This document shows positions 16,037-25,082 of a stretch of 64,000 nt of DNA, one piece after another. The notes under the pieces are model-generated. The model searched no databases. It was not told the DNA's origin and worked only from the letters and a program-made list of their open reading frames with translations. Each line of letters opens with the position of its first letter. Within the stretch, counting starts at the first letter, position 1. This DNA is from an uncultured Nonlabens sp. Its GTDB lineage: Bacteria > Bacteroidota > Bacteroidia > Flavobacteriales > Flavobacteriaceae. The DNA is taken from contig CANLKV010000002.1 in the NCBI GenBank assembly GCA_947491755.1, forward strand, positions 620,001-684,000, given 5' to 3'. The translations under genes were made by a program, and so were the position numbers.

Positions 16037-18751
16037 TTGTATCCCTTACTACGGCATATCATTTTTTTAATAGTTTTTTTAACAGGAGCCTGCTACGTTA
16101 TAGCACAGGAAATTCCTGAAAAACAACAGCCTATACCAGCACTTGAGGACTCTACAAAATTAATAGAGCCTGTACTGATTGATAAGAGTTTAATAAAACC
16201 TAAAGACTCTACTGCAAGAGACACCACAAAGAGTAAAGCCGCGCTAGAATTTATCCTAGAAGCTAATGCTATGGGGTATACCAAAGCAAACCGCAAAAAC
16301 AACACGCTGGAGCTATATGATCGTGCGATTGTAATTTATGGCGATATTAAACTGGAGGCTGGGAAGATCATTATCAACAATAATACTGGGGACGTTTATG
16401 CCTATGGGATTATTGAGGATTCTACAAACGCTTATATTCAAAAACCTGTTTTTACCCAGGGCGCTAATGTCATTGAACCGGATAGCATAATTTTTAATAA
16501 AGACACTCAAAAAGCGCTGACTTATAACTCTAGAACTGCACAAGGCGAATTTAATGTAGTTGCACAGATTACTAAAAAAGTCAACGATAGTGTGTTCTTT
16601 ATGCGCAATGCACGCTTTACCACCTCTTCTAACCCAGAAAATCCTGAGTATTATTTTCTGGCTCGTAAAATCAAGTTTGTTCCTAAAAAGAAGATCGTTA
16701 CTGGCCTGGTAAATATGTATATTGCAGATGTACCTACGCCTATAGCGCTGCCTTTTGCATTTTTTCCCATGACAACGGAGCGGCGCAGTGGGATTATCAT
16801 ACCCTCATTCGGTAATGATAATAATCGCGGTTACTTTTTGCAAAACGGTGGCTATTATTTTGCTATCAATGATTACGTAGACCTTACTGTTTTAGGCGAC
16901 TATTTTACTAATGGTAGTTATGGTGTGAGGGTGGAAAGTAGTTACCGCAAACGTTATAAGTATAATGGAAGTATTAGGTTTTTACTGGAGGAGCAAATAC
17001 GCAGCGAGCGTGGCTTTTCAGATTTTGCACAGACAGGACGTTACAACATCAACTGGCAGCACAGCCAGGATGCCAGTGCAAACCCCAACAGTAGATTTAG
17101 CGCTAGCGTAAATGTGGGAAGCCCAGATTTTTTTAGAAATTCCTTTAATCAGACCAATCAGAGTGCGACGCTTATCAACAACTTGAGCAGTTCTATAAGT
17201 TATGCCAAAACATTCCCTGGTGAGCCGCAAGTAAACTTGAACACTACAATCTCTATCAATCAGAATGTTAATACCAACACTACAGACCTGACACTGCCTA
17301 CCTTTCAAGGAAGTGTCTCGCGAGTTTTTCCTTTTGCCCCTAAAACAGGTGCTAAAAAAGGTATTTTACAAAACATCAACCTGCAGTATAATGTGAGGGC
17401 AGAAAATCGCGCCTCTACTACAAACGACAATCTCTTTACTGCGGAGGTATTTGAGAATTCACGTGCGGGAGTACAGCACAGTATTCCCATAGCCACAAAC
17501 TTTAAGGTATTTAAACACTTCAGCGTTAGTGCAAGTACAAACTTTGAAGAAAACTGGGTATTTGAAACATTCAACCAGACACTGGTACCTACAGAAAATG
17601 GATCCCTGCAAGTAAGACGAGACACCATAAGTGGTTTTGCCAGCTATCGCACATACAACTTTGCAGCTAGTGTAGGTACTACCGTTTATGGTAGTTACAC
17701 CAACTCTAATCCAGAGCAGAAGATTCAAGCGATAAGACACATTATGAGACCCTCCTTATCTTATACTATCAATCCTAGCTTTAATCAATATTATGAGCGG
17801 TTGCAGACTGAAAACGGCATGATGCGATCAGAAGAAGAAGAGTTTTTCAGTCGTTTTGAGAATACATTGTTTGGTGCCCCAGGAAGAATTTTTTCTAGTA
17901 ATCTAGGGTTTAATTTGCAAAACAATCTAGAGGCCAAGGTGCTAGACAAAGAAAATCCTGATGGCGAACTCAAAAAAATACAATTGATCAAAAGCTTAAA
18001 TGTAAGCACGGCCTACAATCTAGCTGGCGACTCTTTGCAATTGAGCCCATTGAATATAAGTGGTGTTATTCCTATTTACAAAAGTGTTGATTTGCAGTTT
18101 AATGCAAACCTTGATCCTTATGCTCTAGATGCAGAAAATAACAGAATCGATACGTTCAATATAGAAAATGGGGGTAGCCTTTTCCGACTTACTAACGCTG
18201 GTGCACGTTTTAACTTTAAACTGGACAGCAAGGATTTTGAAAAAGACGGTAAAGATGATGATCGTGAGGATAAAGAGGAAAGTAGGTCCCTGCGCAATGG
18301 TGGTCGCGATGACGATTTGTTTGGTGCTAGTATAGATCCTGCAGACGGTATTTATTATGAAGAAGATGAAGAGCCAGAGCAACAAGATGTGGATCTTGAT
18401 AAAAGCCGTTATCGTTTTAAAATCCCCTGGAGTTTAAATGTAGCCTATACCTTTGCCTATGGTAATGCAAGAAGACAAAATGCCATCACCGGTAATAGCA
18501 TCATGTTGAGCGGTGATGTAGAATTGTCCCCACGCTGGAGCATAGGCGGCAGTACTGGCTATGATTTTGTGGGTAATGGGATCTCGTTTACCACGTTGCG
18601 CTTTCAGCGAGATCTAGAAAGTTTCCGGATGAGTTTTAACTGGAATCCTATAGGGCCCAACAACAGCTGGTTCTTTTTTATAGGAATTAAAGCAGGAGCC
18701 TTGAGCGATATAAAATACGACCAGCGCAAACAACCTGATCCACGATTTTAG
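16037..18751 (+). CDS. lptD: LPS-assembly protein LptD family
   Basis: The 904-residue outer-membrane protein matches the Bacteroidota LptD family. It has a signal peptide (ending YVIAQE), a periplasmic OstA-like jellyroll (about residues 65-210, e.g. YDRAIVIYGDIKLEAGKIIINNNTGDVYAYG), and a long C-terminal barrel of alternating strands that includes an acidic Asp/Glu-rich loop near residues 735-795. LptD places lipopolysaccharide in the outer leaflet. The only start fitting the signal peptide is TTG at 16037; no upstream ATG is in frame. TAGTTTTG at 15980-15987 could be its -7 element. It is divergent from the amidase operon, so both sides of this intergenic region serve envelope synthesis. 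Confidence 0.88.
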   Translation: MYPLLRHIIFLIVFLTGACYVIAQEIPEKQQPIPALEDSTKLIEPVLIDKSLIKPKDSTARDTTKSKAALEFILEANAMGYTKANRKNNTLELYDRAIVIYGDIKLEAGKIIINNNTGDVYAYGIIEDSTNAYIQKPVFTQGANVIEPDSIIFNKDTQKALTYNSRTAQGEFNVVAQITKKVNDSVFFMRNARFTTSSNPENPEYYFLARKIKFVPKKKIVTGLVNMYIADVPTPIALPFAFFPMTTERRSGIIIPSFGNDNNRGYFLQNGGYYFAINDYVDLTVLGDYFTNGSYGVRVESSYRKRYKYNGSIRFLLEEQIRSERGFSDFAQTGRYNINWQHSQDASANPNSRFSASVNVGSPDFFRNSFNQTNQSATLINNLSSSISYAKTFPGEPQVNLNTTISINQNVNTNTTDLTLPTFQGSVSRVFPFAPKTGAKKGILQNINLQYNVRAENRASTTNDNLFTAEVFENSRAGVQHSIPIATNFKVFKHFSVSASTNFEENWVFETFNQTLVPTENGSLQVRRDTISGFASYRTYNFAASVGTTVYGSYTNSNPEQKIQAIRHIMRPSLSYTINPSFNQYYERLQTENGMMRSEEEEFFSRFENTLFGAPGRIFSSNLGFNLQNNLEAKVLDKENPDGELKKIQLIKSLNVSTAYNLAGDSLQLSPLNISGVIPIYKSVDLQFNANLDPYALDAENNRIDTFNIENGGSLFRLTNAGARFNFKLDSKDFEKDGKDDDREDKEESRSLRNGGRDDDLFGASIDPADGIYYEEDEEPEQQDVDLDKSRYRFKIPWSLNVAYTFAYGNARRQNAITGNSIMLSGDVELSPRWSIGGSTGYDFVGNGISFTTLRFQRDLESFRMSFNWNPIGPNNSWFFFIGIKAGALSDIKYDQRKQPDPRF

Positions 18752-18763
18752 AATATAAAAAAA

Positions 18764-18784
18764 CCGGTTAAAAACCGGCTTTTG
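18764..18784 (+). terminator. Weak hairpin terminator after lptD
   Basis: A 6-bp stem (18764-18769 with 18773-18778) is followed by a short T-run. It lies between the convergent lptD and pepD genes. Confidence 0.55.
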
Positions 18785-18826
18785 ACAAAATCTAGGGATG
18801 GATCAATGAAGACCCTTGCCAATGAA

Positions 18827-20284
18827 TTATTTAAGCGGAATATGAGCTAACATTTCACTCAAATATTTCCAAAATTTCTGTACCGATGAAATTTCTACAA
18901 ATTCATCAGGACTATGTGCCCGTCTAATGTTGGGGCCAAAGGAAATCATATCTATCCCTGGATAACGCTCTCCTAGTATACCACACTCTAATCCCGCATG
19001 ACAGGCAACAACTCGTGGTTGCTCAGTAAATAAATCGGCATACAATTGTTTTGCAATAGAGAGCATCTCGCTATTCAAATTAGGCTCCCAGCCCGGGTAA
19101 TCTCCAGAAAAATTGACCTGCACATCATGCAAACGCATGACGCCACGCACTGTACCTTTCAAATCATCCTTAACACTCTCTACAGACGATCTGGTCAAGC
19201 AAGCAATCTCTAGCTGCCCCTCTTTTAGATCGACTCGTGCCAGGTTGTTGCTTGCTTCCACTAGGTCTTCAAAGTCTGGACTCCAGCGGTAAACTCCATT
19301 GGGTATTCCCAGCAACATATAAAGAAATCCTTGAGTGTCTTGTGTATCTAACACATCTTGAGCGGGTGATTCTTTTATGGAAATTTCTAGGTTAGGCTCT
19401 AGACTATGGTACTCTTTCTCGATCGCTACTTTACAGCGTTTGAATGCATCGAGGATGGATTTCTTCTCGCTTTCGCGAAAGCGAACTACACTACCCGCCT
19501 CTCTAGGTATAGCATTTCTCAAACCACCGCCCGCGAATTGTGCAAGGTGCAGGTCGCCATTATTCTGCATGGCATCCATAAGACGAGTACATATTTTATT
19601 TGCATTGCCCAGCCCCTTGTGAATATCCATACCGCTGTGGCCACCCTTGAGTCCTTTGACCGTAATGGTATAAGTCAAATAATCATTAGCTAGGGAATGC
19701 AATTGATAGGATCGCACACCTGTAACGTCGATACCGCCCGCACAGCCTATATCGATCTCGTCATCTTCCTCAGTATCTAGGTTTAATAATATGGTGCTGG
19801 TCAGGATATTTTTATCCAGCTCTTTAGCACCTGTCATTCCTGTTTCTTCATCAATGGTAAACAACGCTTCAATGGCAGGATGCTTCATTTGATTAGACGA
19901 TAATACCGCCATGATAGCTGCAACGCCTATTCCATTATCTGCACCCAGCGTGGTGCCCTTTGCGGTTACTTGATCTCCATTTACGATCATCTCGATCCCT
20001 TGCTGATCAAAATCAAATACCGTATCGTTATTTTTTTGATGCACCATATCAAGATGCGACTGCAGGATGACGCTTTTGCGGTTTTCCATACCGGCGCTGG
20101 CGGGCTTTTTTATGATCACATTGCCTATAGCGTCTGTTTGCACCTGTAGATCATGCTGCTTTGCAAAATCAATCATAAATTGACGTACACGCTCTTCTTT
20201 TTTTGAAGGTCGCGGTACTGCATTCAAATCAGAAAAATGATTCCAAAGATGACGTGGTTCTAATTGTCTTACTGCATCACTCAT
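18827..20284 (-). CDS. pepD: Aminoacyl-histidine dipeptidase (M20 family)
   Basis: The 485-residue protein is a PepD/carnosinase-like zinc dipeptidase that cleaves Xaa-His and other dipeptides. Metal and catalytic residues are visible as His77 in QSHLDMVH, Asp116 in GADNGIG, and Glu146-Glu147 in TIDEETGM; a later CHAGLECGIL segment is family typical. The length matches E. coli PepD. There is no signal peptide, so it is probably cytoplasmic. Residues 268-272 (RFRES) are encoded by a perfect copy of the dispersed palindrome, inside the lid/dimerisation region. The 160 bp upstream, to the next gene, hold no feature I recognise. Confidence 0.93.
   Translation of the reverse strand: MSDAVRQLEPRHLWNHFSDLNAVPRPSKKEERVRQFMIDFAKQHDLQVQTDAIGNVIIKKPASAGMENRKSVILQSHLDMVHQKNNDTVFDFDQQGIEMIVNGDQVTAKGTTLGADNGIGVAAIMAVLSSNQMKHPAIEALFTIDEETGMTGAKELDKNILTSTILLNLDTEEDDEIDIGCAGGIDVTGVRSYQLHSLANDYLTYTITVKGLKGGHSGMDIHKGLGNANKICTRLMDAMQNNGDLHLAQFAGGGLRNAIPREAGSVVRFRESEKKSILDAFKRCKVAIEKEYHSLEPNLEISIKESPAQDVLDTQDTQGFLYMLLGIPNGVYRWSPDFEDLVEASNNLARVDLKEGQLEIACLTRSSVESVKDDLKGTVRGVMRLHDVQVNFSGDYPGWEPNLNSEMLSIAKQLYADLFTEQPRVVACHAGLECGILGERYPGIDMISFGPNIRRAHSPDEFVEISSVQKFWKYLSEMLAHIPLK
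19468..19483. repeat. Dispersed palindrome copy 5 (perfect, inside pepD)
   Basis: A perfect copy is read in the RFRES frame at residues 268-272 of PepD. Confidence 0.95.
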
Positions 20285-20444
20285 AAAATATTATTTGTAT
20301 TAAAAACAAAGCTAGGGCTCCTGGTGTTAAGCCATGCAAACCTTGTATTAAAGTTAGCTATCGCTGTAGAGCACCAGCTACTTGAAAAAATTGAAGTTAT
20401 TACACCATTAATAACGTCGATAGACTGTAAAGTCATGTCGATGT

Positions 20445-21110
20445 TTACTTCTTTACTGCTCGCAACATCTCGCGTTTTCCAGGCGGGCCAGGCAGGCGCT
20501 CTACAATAAAACCTGCTTGTTGCATATTGCGACGCACTTGACCTGCCGCACAGTAGGTAACTAAAACTCCTGGTGTTTTTAAAGCTTTATATGCGGCATC
20601 AAAAATAGCAGCAGTCCATAATTCTGGCTGTGTACGCGGGCCAAAAGCGTCAAAAAATATAAGGTCAAAGTCATCAGTTGCAGAAAATGTCTCAAATGTT
20701 GTCTGCTTTTTTACTAGAGTGAAAGCGCTATTTATTGGTACTTCATTTTCCCAGGGCGCCTGGTGCAGTTTATTGTATAAACTCTGGTCGCCTAGCAACT
20801 GGCCGTATTCCATGGCTTCAATCTCTACATCATTGACTGGATAAGCCTCTATAGCCGTATAGTGAATAGGGTCATTGGTCTGTACTTGTGCGGTAAGCAT
20901 GGCATTAAACCCAGTACCAAATCCGTATTCCAAAATTCGTATGGGCGTGTCATCTGTATGGATTTCTTTTTTGAAATACCGCAACCCAGTTTCTATAAAC
21001 ACGTGACGCGCTTCTTGAAGCGCGCCGTGTTTAGAATGATATTGTTCATTTAGATCTGGCATGTGGATCGTTTTTGACCCATCACCAGTAGTCATAATTT
21101 CTCGTTTCAC
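20445..21110 (-). CDS. mnmD: tRNA 5-methylaminomethyl-2-thiouridine methyltransferase MnmD
   Basis: The 221-residue protein matches the stand-alone methyltransferase half of MnmC (DUF752/MnmD), which adds the last methyl group at the wobble uridine 34 of some tRNAs. It carries a SAM-binding glycine-rich motif EYGFGTGFNA, an acidic IEAYP strand end, and the DLIFFDAFGPRTQPELW segment typical of the family. The start is GTG at 21110, overlapping the upstream TAG as TAGTG; an ATG lies five codons in, at 21095. The GTG start retains the MKREI N-terminus usual in relatives. The FAD oxidoreductase half of MnmC is absent here. It is coupled to the DUF4920 lipoprotein gene. Confidence 0.9.
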   Translation of the reverse strand: MKREIMTTGDGSKTIHMPDLNEQYHSKHGALQEARHVFIETGLRYFKKEIHTDDTPIRILEYGFGTGFNAMLTAQVQTNDPIHYTAIEAYPVNDVEIEAMEYGQLLGDQSLYNKLHQAPWENEVPINSAFTLVKKQTTFETFSATDDFDLIFFDAFGPRTQPELWTAAIFDAAYKALKTPGVLVTYCAAGQVRRNMQQAGFIVERLPGPPGKREMLRAVKK

Positions 21111-21670
21111 TATTCGCTCTTTATAGCGTCCTCCTGACCATAAACATCTGGATTCTCATACGACTGGACAAGAGCACCGTCTGCAATAATGCTTAAGGTC
21201 ACTTGATCTTCTGTAATAGCATCTATCTCTTCCTGACTTTTACCACCGTCCATGGCATAATGTTTTGCATCCTCTACACTTGTAACGCTTTTAAACGCTT
21301 TGCCAGATAGAATAACTTCTTTTCCTTGACTATTTCTAGGCAGGAAAAAACTGTAATCTTTAAAAGTAACGCGTGCGGCTTGATCCTGTCCCACGGGTAC
21401 CTCTACCCAGCATCCTTTTTTTGCACAAACCTCGTTAATCACTGTCTTTACCTTAACCATTACTGTATCTGCAGGTTGCAGTTGAGCAAAAACGGCTTCC
21501 AGATTTTCTGTAGCCTCTTGTTTCATACTTGTTAAATCGTCACCATAGGATAAATAGGCAACCTCTTCCAGCTGGTCTTCATTAACTGCTGGGACTTCTT
21601 CTACCTCGTTTGTTTCTCGACAAGATGTCATTAACAATACGATCGATAAAAAGGGAATTAAATACTTCAT
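21110..21670 (-). CDS. DUF4920 lipoprotein
   Basis: The 186-residue protein has a lipoprotein signal (hydrophobic run ending LLMTSC), so it should be anchored in the periplasm or outer membrane. The body matches DUF4920, with the conserved Cys pair in VCAKKGCWVEV followed by the VTFKDYSFFLP segment. The Cys-x4-Cys pattern might bind metal or form a disulfide, but no function is established. It shares a one-base overlap with mnmD. It starts 87 bp from the divergent ilvE, so the two promoters share this short region. Confidence 0.82.
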   Translation of the reverse strand: MKYLIPFLSIVLLMTSCRETNEVEEVPAVNEDQLEEVAYLSYGDDLTSMKQEATENLEAVFAQLQPADTVMVKVKTVINEVCAKKGCWVEVPVGQDQAARVTFKDYSFFLPRNSQGKEVILSGKAFKSVTSVEDAKHYAMDGGKSQEEIDAITEDQVTLSIIADGALVQSYENPDVYGQEDAIKSE

Positions 21671-21729
21671 CTGTAATATTTTGATGTAAAATTAAGAATT
21701 CATGAATAAAACGACCGATACATTACCCG

Positions 21730-21737
21730 TATATTTG
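21730..21737 (+). promoter_or_regulatory. Predicted -7 element of ilvE
   Basis: TATATTTG fits the TAnnTTTG consensus and ends 20 bp before the ilvE start. No convincing TTTG -33 element was seen at the expected distance. Confidence 0.4.
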
Positions 21738-21757
21738 CAAAAAATTTAGATAATCTA

Positions 21758-22819
21758 ATGACACAGACGCACTCCATCGTTGTAGATAAAATTCAAATGT
21801 CAAAAATCGGACAAACAGATTTTGATACGCTTGTTTTTGGTAAAAGTTTCACAGATCACATGCTGGAATGTACCTGGCGTGATGGCAACTGGGGTGATGT
21901 TCATATAAAACCTTACGGGCCTATGCAGGTAGAGCCCAGTTCTAAAGTATTTCATTACGGTCAGGCCATTTTTGAAGGAATGAAAGCATTTAAAGATGTA
22001 GATGGAAATGCCCATTTATTCCGACCACAAGATAACTGGAAGCGCTTCAATTCTAGTGCAAAGCGTCTGGCCATGCCAGAAGTACCAGAAGAAATATTTA
22101 TGGATGGTCTAAAAGAACTGGTACGTCTAGATAAGGAATGGATACAACAAGGCGATGGATTATCATTGTACTTGCGTCCTTTTATGATTGCAAGTGAGAA
22201 CGGCGTGGCAGCTGCGCCTTCTACAGAATATAAATTTATGGTAATCATGTCTCCTGCAAAAGCTTATTACAAGGGAGATGTACGTGTTATTATCGCGTCA
22301 AAATTCTCTCGTGCTGCAGACGGCGGTGTAGGATATGCTAAAGCTGCAGGTAACTATGCAGCGAGTTTTTATCCTAATAATTTAGCAATGGAAGAGGGTT
22401 ACCAACAAATCATATGGACAGATGCTGCAAGCCATGAATTCCTAGAGGAAGCGGGCACCATGAACATATTTGTTCGTATAGGTGACACCCTACTCACGGC
22501 TCCTAACAATGACCGTATTCTTAATGGTGTTACCAGACGTAGCATCATGCAGCTAGCTGCAGATCACAATATTAAAGTAGAAGAACGCCGCGTGAGCATT
22601 AAAGAAATGAATCAAGCTGCTCAAGATGGGTCACTTAAGGAGATATTTGGGACAGGTACTGCAGCGGTCATCGTACCTATAAAAGGTTACAAGCATGAAG
22701 ACTTCAAGCATGAACTGCCCGATGTGCAGGACAGCTATGCAACAATGCTTAAAAAGGCCTTGGTCGACATCCATTACAACCGTGTGGAAGATAAACACAA
22801 CTGGTTAGTCCGACTTTAA
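21758..22819 (+). CDS. ilvE: Branched-chain amino acid aminotransferase
   Basis: The 353-residue class IV PLP aminotransferase transfers the amino group between glutamate and leucine, isoleucine or valine. Motifs include FHYGQAIFEGMKAF near residues 65-78, YLRPFMIAS, the PLP-lysine segment GYAKAAGNYAAS (Lys195), FLEEAGTMNIF, and GTGTAAVIVPI near the C-terminus. The length fits the longer eukaryote-like/BcaT group (about 350 residues) common in Bacteroidota. A second Met lies at residue 14, so the start could be shorter. It is a single gene ended by a strong terminator. Confidence 0.94.
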   Translation: MTQTHSIVVDKIQMSKIGQTDFDTLVFGKSFTDHMLECTWRDGNWGDVHIKPYGPMQVEPSSKVFHYGQAIFEGMKAFKDVDGNAHLFRPQDNWKRFNSSAKRLAMPEVPEEIFMDGLKELVRLDKEWIQQGDGLSLYLRPFMIASENGVAAAPSTEYKFMVIMSPAKAYYKGDVRVIIASKFSRAADGGVGYAKAAGNYAASFYPNNLAMEEGYQQIIWTDAASHEFLEEAGTMNIFVRIGDTLLTAPNNDRILNGVTRRSIMQLAADHNIKVEERRVSIKEMNQAAQDGSLKEIFGTGTAAVIVPIKGYKHEDFKHELPDVQDSYATMLKKALVDIHYNRVEDKHNWLVRL

Positions 22820-22825
22820 AATAAT

Positions 22826-22849
22826 AGCCTCTTAATTGAGGCTTTTTTT
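22826..22849 (+). terminator. Rho-independent terminator of ilvE
   Basis: The stem AGCCTC (22826-22831) pairs with GAGGCT (22838-22843) and is followed by a run of T residues. Confidence 0.88.
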
Positions 22850-22882
22850 ATGGTACGGCTATACTCAAGTCGATTTTAACGA

Positions 22883-22898
22883 CGCTTTCGCGAAAGCG
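22883..22898. repeat. Dispersed palindrome copy 6 (perfect, ilvE-uvrB gap)
   Basis: A perfect copy lies between the ilvE terminator and uvrB, 30 bp before the uvrB start. Confidence 0.95.
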
Positions 22899-22927
22899 GG
22901 CTTCTAAAAAATCTATTTTTGCACTCT

Positions 22928-24928
22928 ATGGATTTTAAGATAGTTTCTGACTTCTCGCCTACTGGTGATCAGCCTAACGCTATCCAAAAGCTAATTGCTG
23001 GGATAGAAAGTAAAGAAAAGTACCAGACATTACTGGGAGTGACTGGTAGTGGTAAGACCTTTACCGTTGCAAACGTGGTTGAGGGCGTGCAAAAACCGAC
23101 TCTAGTCTTGTGTCATAATAAAACCCTAGCGGCACAACTATACTCAGAATTCAAAACCTTTTTTCCAGATAATGCGGTCGAGTATTTTGTCTCATACTAT
23201 GACTATTATCAACCAGAAGCTTTTATTCCTACAAGTGGAACTTATATAGAAAAAGATTTATCCATTAATGAAGAAATAGAAAAGCTGCGGCTTTCTACTA
23301 CTTCCTCTTTACTTTCTGGCCGTCGGGATATTATTGTGATTGCCTCGGTATCTTGCTTGTACGGTATAGGAAATCCCGTAGAATTTCAAAAGAACGTGAT
23401 ACGACTAGAGCAGGATCAAGTCATTGCTCGTACAGATTTATTAAAAAAGCTAGTACAAAGCCTGTATTCTCGTACAACAGCAGAATTTAACCGCGGTAAC
23501 TTTAGAATCAATGGAGACACACTAGATATTTTCCCTAGCTATGCAGATACCGCGTTTAGAATCCACTTCTTTGGCGATGAGATTGAAGAGATAGAACGTT
23601 TCAATCCTACCGATGGACGTGTAATAGAAAAGTACACCACAGTGACAATCTATCCTGCAAATATGTTTGTAACCTCGCCAGATCGTTTACAAGGAGCAAT
23701 TCACGCGATCCAAGAAGATCTAGTAAAACAGGTAGAATATTTCAAAGAAATAGGCAAGCCGCTAGAAGCAAAACGATTAGAAGAGCGTACGGAGTTTGAT
23801 CTGGAAATGATACGTGAGCTAGGGTATTGCTCTGGGATTGAAAACTACAGCAGATATTTAGATGGACGCATGCCAGGCACACGCCCCTTTTGTTTGCTGG
23901 ATTATTTTCCAGAGGATTATCTCATGGTAATTGATGAAAGCCACGTGAGCGTACCCCAGGTAGGTGCTATGTATGGCGGTGACAGGTCGCGCAAGGTAAA
24001 TCTTGTGGATTACGGTTTTAGACTGCCTGCTGCTATGGACAACAGACCCTTAAAGTTTGAAGAATTTGAAGCACTTCAAAATCAAGTTATATACGTAAGC
24101 GCAACACCAGCAGACTATGAATTGGAAAAGAGTGAAGGAATAGTCGTTGAACAAATAATAAGACCCACAGGTCTACTGGATCCTGTCATTGAGGTACGAC
24201 CCAGTCAAAACCAGATAGATGACCTAGTGGAAGAGATAAGACTGCGAGAAGAACGTGATGAGCGCGTTCTAGTGACCACGCTCACTAAGCGCATGGCAGA
24301 GGAATTGACCAAGTACCTTTCTCGCATCAACATACGTTGCCGTTACATTCACAGCGATGTGGACACTCTCGAACGTGTCGAGATTATGTCTGACCTGCGT
24401 CGTGGAATATTTGATGTTTTGATAGGAGTCAACTTATTAAGGGAAGGTCTGGATCTACCAGAAGTCTCGCTGGTTGCCATACTGGATGCAGATAAGGAAG
24501 GTTTCTTGCGCAACAATAGGTCGTTGACACAAACCATAGGACGCGCCGCGAGAAATGTAAACGGTCTCGCCATTTTGTATGCAGATAAAGTGACAGACAG
24601 CATGCAAAAAACGATTGATGAGACAGAATATAGGAGGGCAAAACAGATACAATACAATAGTGACCATGGGCTTATTCCTACAGCTATTAAAAAAAGTTTA
24701 GAAAGCGCTTTAAGTGGGAAGAAGAAAGCTGTTTATGCTATTGAAGAAACCTTAAACCTAGAGGCTGCCGAAGAAGAAGCGACTTATATGAGTAAGGAAG
24801 AACTCGAGAAAAAAGTACGTGATAATCGAAAAAAAATGGAGGTAGCGGCAAAAGAACTGGACTTTATGGAGGCTGCTCGATTGCGTGACCAGATTAAGAT
24901 GTTACAAGAAAAAATCAGCGAACTGTAA
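22928..24928 (+). CDS. uvrB: Excinuclease ABC subunit B
   Basis: The 666-residue protein is the damage-verifying helicase of nucleotide excision repair, acting with UvrA, UvrC and UvrD. The Walker A motif is GVTGSGKT (residues 37-44). The beta-hairpin region SYYDYYQPEAFIPTSGTY and the DESHV Walker B follow. Helicase motifs include GVNLLREGLDLPEVSLV and QTIGRAARN. The C-terminal UVR domain (about 625-660, AARLRDQIKMLQEKI) contacts UvrC. ATG 22928 was chosen; a TTG three codons upstream is possible but unnecessary. It is monocistronic, preceded by a palindrome copy. Confidence 0.97.
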   Translation: MDFKIVSDFSPTGDQPNAIQKLIAGIESKEKYQTLLGVTGSGKTFTVANVVEGVQKPTLVLCHNKTLAAQLYSEFKTFFPDNAVEYFVSYYDYYQPEAFIPTSGTYIEKDLSINEEIEKLRLSTTSSLLSGRRDIIVIASVSCLYGIGNPVEFQKNVIRLEQDQVIARTDLLKKLVQSLYSRTTAEFNRGNFRINGDTLDIFPSYADTAFRIHFFGDEIEEIERFNPTDGRVIEKYTTVTIYPANMFVTSPDRLQGAIHAIQEDLVKQVEYFKEIGKPLEAKRLEERTEFDLEMIRELGYCSGIENYSRYLDGRMPGTRPFCLLDYFPEDYLMVIDESHVSVPQVGAMYGGDRSRKVNLVDYGFRLPAAMDNRPLKFEEFEALQNQVIYVSATPADYELEKSEGIVVEQIIRPTGLLDPVIEVRPSQNQIDDLVEEIRLREERDERVLVTTLTKRMAEELTKYLSRINIRCRYIHSDVDTLERVEIMSDLRRGIFDVLIGVNLLREGLDLPEVSLVAILDADKEGFLRNNRSLTQTIGRAARNVNGLAILYADKVTDSMQKTIDETEYRRAKQIQYNSDHGLIPTAIKKSLESALSGKKKAVYAIEETLNLEAAEEEATYMSKEELEKKVRDNRKKMEVAAKELDFMEAARLRDQIKMLQEKISEL

Positions 24929-24948
24929 CAAAAATTAACATCGTTTGA

Positions 24949-24962
24949 ACGAATTAATTCGT
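24949..24962. repeat. 14-bp perfect palindrome downstream of uvrB
   Basis: ACGAATTAATTCGT is a perfect palindrome in the uvrB / fibre-protein gap. It has no T-tract, so it is not a standard terminator. It could be an operator for the following gene, but I saw no second copy. Confidence 0.4.
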
Positions 24963-25082
24963 GTGGTCATCGTTAATATCTGATCATAAGCACAATACAT
25001 CGCTAAAAACACAGCAAAACTCTAAAGCCTTATATATCAATCGGATAGTTGGCTATATTTAAAGGACCAAACTATCTGAATT

